The translations under genes were made by a program, and so were the position numbers. The notes beneath the pieces were generated by a model. That model did not search any database. It saw only the letters and a program-made list of their open reading frames with translations, and had not been told where the DNA came from. A stretch of DNA of 51,087 bases from Paenibacillus chondroitinus NBRC 15376 (lineage in GTDB: Bacteria; Bacillota; Bacilli; Paenibacillales; NBRC-103111): positions 1-51,087 of the forward strand of contig NZ_BILW01000045.1 of NCBI RefSeq assembly GCF_004000765.1, in the 5' to 3' direction. The number at the start of each line of letters is the position of its first letter. The stretch's first letter is position 1. Shown here piece by piece: positions 49,403 through 51,087 of the stretch.

Positions 49403-50019
49403 ATATTCCATGGCTGCAGTGGGCTAAAGAAATTCAAGCGATTAGTCAAGCCGGGCTTGCCTACGGCGAGAACGGCTATGATTTGGAGCGCTACGAGGCG
49501 CTGCGCAAGATCAGTGTGGAGATGATGAGCCACTTCACGGACACCCCGATTGACAAAGTGACGGAATTATTCGCCAGCGATACGGGGTATCAGACGCCGA
49601 AGGTTGATATTCGAGCGGTTGTCCTAAAGGAGAACAAAGTGCTCCTTGTGAAGGAAAGAGCCGACGGCGCATGGGCTTTGCCAGGAGGTTGGGCGGATAT
49701 TGGCTATACACCGAGCGAAGTCGCTGTCAAAGAGACGCGTGAGGAAGCCGGATACCAAGTCAAGCCTGTGCGTTTGCTGGCCGTTCTGGACAAGAAGTGC
49801 CATGCACACCCGCCTGCCCCCAACTATGTATACAAAATATTTATCTTATGCGAATTGGTCGGCGGTGAGGCGCTAGAGGTCAGCTTGGAAACGACCGAAG
49901 TCGGCTTTTTCGGCGCACATGAGCTGCCGCCTCTCTCGATCGAGCGGAATACGGTCGAGCAGGTCAAACGGATGATAGAGCTTGCAGGCGGCCCGGCATC
50001 ACAGGTGCTGCTCGATTAA
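49399..50019 (+). CDS. Nudix hydrolase with N-terminal helical domain
   Basis: A 206-residue hydrolase. The first about 60 residues are a helical NUDIX_N_2-type domain (LQWAKEIQAISQAGLAYGE), as in B. subtilis YjhB. The Nudix box (GGWADIGYTP, then ETREEAGYQV) is complete with the REEAG core, so it is probably an active Mg-dependent nucleoside-diphosphate hydrolase, perhaps on ADP-ribose or an oxidised nucleotide. It overlaps mug by 4 bases. Confidence 0.88.
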   Translation: MNIPWLQWAKEIQAISQAGLAYGENGYDLERYEALRKISVEMMSHFTDTPIDKVTELFASDTGYQTPKVDIRAVVLKENKVLLVKERADGAWALPGGWADIGYTPSEVAVKETREEAGYQVKPVRLLAVLDKKCHAHPPAPNYVYKIFILCELVGGEALEVSLETTEVGFFGAHELPPLSIERNTVEQVKRMIELAGGPASQVLLD

Positions 50020-50023
50020 AACA

Positions 50024-50064
50024 AAAATGCTCCCCAGTCGTATAGCCACGGCGGGGAGCATTTT
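50024..50064. terminator. Bidirectional terminator between the Nudix and DUF421 genes
   Basis: AAAATGCTCCCC pairs with GGGGAGCATTTT (12 bp) with T runs on both sides; both convergent genes end beside it. Confidence 0.88.
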
Positions 50065-50066
50065 GA

Positions 50067-50927
50067 TTATCGCATCAATATAGGCTTAAGCTGATCGAGA
50101 ATATCCTCCATTTGCTTGGAGCATTGCTCGTACATCGCTTTGGCTTGTTTATTGTTGGTTGTCAGTCCGTATAACATCAGGTCTGCTTCGATCTGTTTCA
50201 GAGTCGCGAAGAGAGTAGCTTTTTCCTGCGGTATGGGAACGTTGATCTTATCGTCAAATAAATCAAGATACAATTGTCCGTACGAATCGACTTGCCCTAG
50301 AAAAACATTTTCGACCGTTACCCCAACCTTATCCAACTCCGTTTTCAGCCATCCCCGGTTAAATGAAAGGGTTGCTAATGCTTCATCTAATATCTCACCG
50401 TCCATAATGACGGCTTGCGGCTCTTTCTCCGGTGCAACCTTGATGCCCAAATGCTTCGCAGTGAGCGGTAAATTCTCCCGATGCAGCAATACGTTGATTT
50501 CACCGCTTGGCTCCATGATCGCAAATTCAACATCGGCCACTTTGAAAACCGAACGCTTGCGCAGTTGTTCCATAAGTTCATCGGTGGTGAGCCGTTCTTT
50601 TTTCAAATTATCTTCTAAAACCTTCCCGTCCCTAATGAGTACAGTGGCTTTGCTGTCAATAAAATCGCGCATTTTTTTGCTTTTAAGCTGTAATAGTTCA
50701 ATGCCTAGCGAACACGCGATCCAAACGGTTAACGAGATCAGGCCGAGGTACCATTTCGAATCGATATCCAAAGATATCGCTCCAGCCAGATTTCCGATGG
50801 TAATACCCGTGATGTACTCGAACAGAGATAATTGGGACACTTGTCTTTTGCCAAGAATCTTGGTCATGATGAACAATACGAGTACGGCTAAAAGGGTGCG
50901 TACAATGACTTCATAAGCATCGGGCAT
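50067..50927 (-). CDS. DUF421 membrane protein (YetF/YrbG-like)
   Basis: A 286-residue protein. Three membrane helices in the first 90 residues (about 8-25, 40-55, 60-80) carry the KILGKRQVSQLSLFEYI signature. Two YetF-type soluble domains follow, with VLIRDGKVLEDNLKKERLT and PQAVIMDGEILDEAL-like repeats. The C-terminus is helical (KQAKAMYEQCSKQMEDIL). YetF family proteins are linked to spores and membranes in Bacillus; their activity is unknown. AAGGAGG is 8 bases before the ATG. Confidence 0.88.
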   Translation of the reverse strand: MPDAYEVIVRTLLAVLVLFIMTKILGKRQVSQLSLFEYITGITIGNLAGAISLDIDSKWYLGLISLTVWIACSLGIELLQLKSKKMRDFIDSKATVLIRDGKVLEDNLKKERLTTDELMEQLRKRSVFKVADVEFAIMEPSGEINVLLHRENLPLTAKHLGIKVAPEKEPQAVIMDGEILDEALATLSFNRGWLKTELDKVGVTVENVFLGQVDSYGQLYLDLFDDKINVPIPQEKATLFATLKQIEADLMLYGLTTNNKQAKAMYEQCSKQMEDILDQLKPILMR

Positions 50928-50994
50928 GTGATTTCCTCCTTACATGTTAGAAACAGTAGGCAAGTTTATACATTATTTGTGAAAATAATGGAAA

Positions 50995-51087
50995 TTATAC
51001 GCCGGGGCCCAAAGGAAAAACGCCCAGCGGCTCATACGAAGGCTGCCGGCCCAAGTGGCTGCGGTAGAGGACGATGTCCTCTACCCG
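50995..51087 (-). CDS. 3' end of a protein gene running off the window
   Basis: The last 93 bases of the window read in one open minus-strand frame for 30 codons and a TAA, with coding-like codon use (GVFPLGPGV at the C-terminus). The protein begins beyond the window. I cannot name a family from this tail. The bases 50928-50994 that separate it from the DUF421 gene hold the latter's ribosome binding site and AT-rich sequence. Confidence 0.5.
   Translation of the reverse strand, partial: RVEDIVLYRSHLGRQPSYEPLGVFPLGPGV

Noticed and set aside
50116..50916. Plus-strand frame of 266 codons opposite the DUF421 gene
   Set aside because: Ser/Thr/Arg-rich shadow of a well-supported membrane protein gene.
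1..51087. CRISPR arrays, insertion sequences, prophage genes, tRNA and rRNA genes
   Set aside because: No direct-repeat arrays, transposases, integrases, phage structural genes or RNA gene signatures were found on reading through the window.

Overview
The window looks like chromosomal DNA from a spore-forming, low-to-mid GC Firmicute, most probably Paenibacillus or a close relative. The reasons are strong AGGAGG ribosome binding sites, ytxC next to thrS, two T-box leaders, a SAM-I riboswitch, LiaFSR, a small gamma-type spore protein behind a sigma-G-like promoter, and a metA-metI-metC operon. I see no rRNA, tRNA, CRISPR array, insertion sequence, prophage or attachment site. The region is a mosaic of core metabolic and stress genes.

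Layout. 1-5.4 kb: a small unknown protein, a very large two-catalytic-domain membrane glycosyltransferase, SsuE and a YpcP-like 5'-3' exonuclease. 5.5-8.0 kb: an AraC regulator divergent from a tagaturonate epimerase (UxaE). 8.0-12.6 kb: two small DUF proteins, an HRDC-domain protein, T-box-controlled tyrS, and corA with a long structured leader. 12.8-18.2 kb: a small unknown protein, the SAM-riboswitch metA-metI-metC operon and mqnC. 18.2-23.8 kb: a membrane GGDEF protein, ytxC, T-box-controlled thrS, a 3D-domain protein and a 36-residue spore protein. 23.8-34.8 kb: a chemoreceptor of unusual domain order, a coiled-coil unknown, an ammonium transporter, liaFSR, a YugN-like protein, HtrA and an OmpR-type two-component system. 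34.9-40.0 kb: ispH, a DUF2062 protein, DAHP synthase, a beta-type glutamine synthetase and an FMN reductase. 40.1-46.2 kb: a complete biotin operon (bioADBFHC) behind two BirA-type operators. 46.2 kb to the end: a DUF1800/DUF1501 pair, a Mug-type glycosylase with a Nudix hydrolase, a DUF421 membrane protein, and the 3' end of a further minus-strand gene.

Regulation is unusually readable. Uncharged tRNA controls tyrS and thrS, SAM controls methionine synthesis, BirA controls biotin synthesis, GlnR/TnrA-type boxes precede amt and glnA, and a LiaR-like inverted repeat precedes liaFSR. The regulatory sequences least explained by known classes are the corA leader, which has two mutually exclusive hairpins, and the promoter-terminator leaders ahead of ssuE and of the HRDC gene. 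Most functions are recognised from motifs and neighbourhood only, because no database search was possible.
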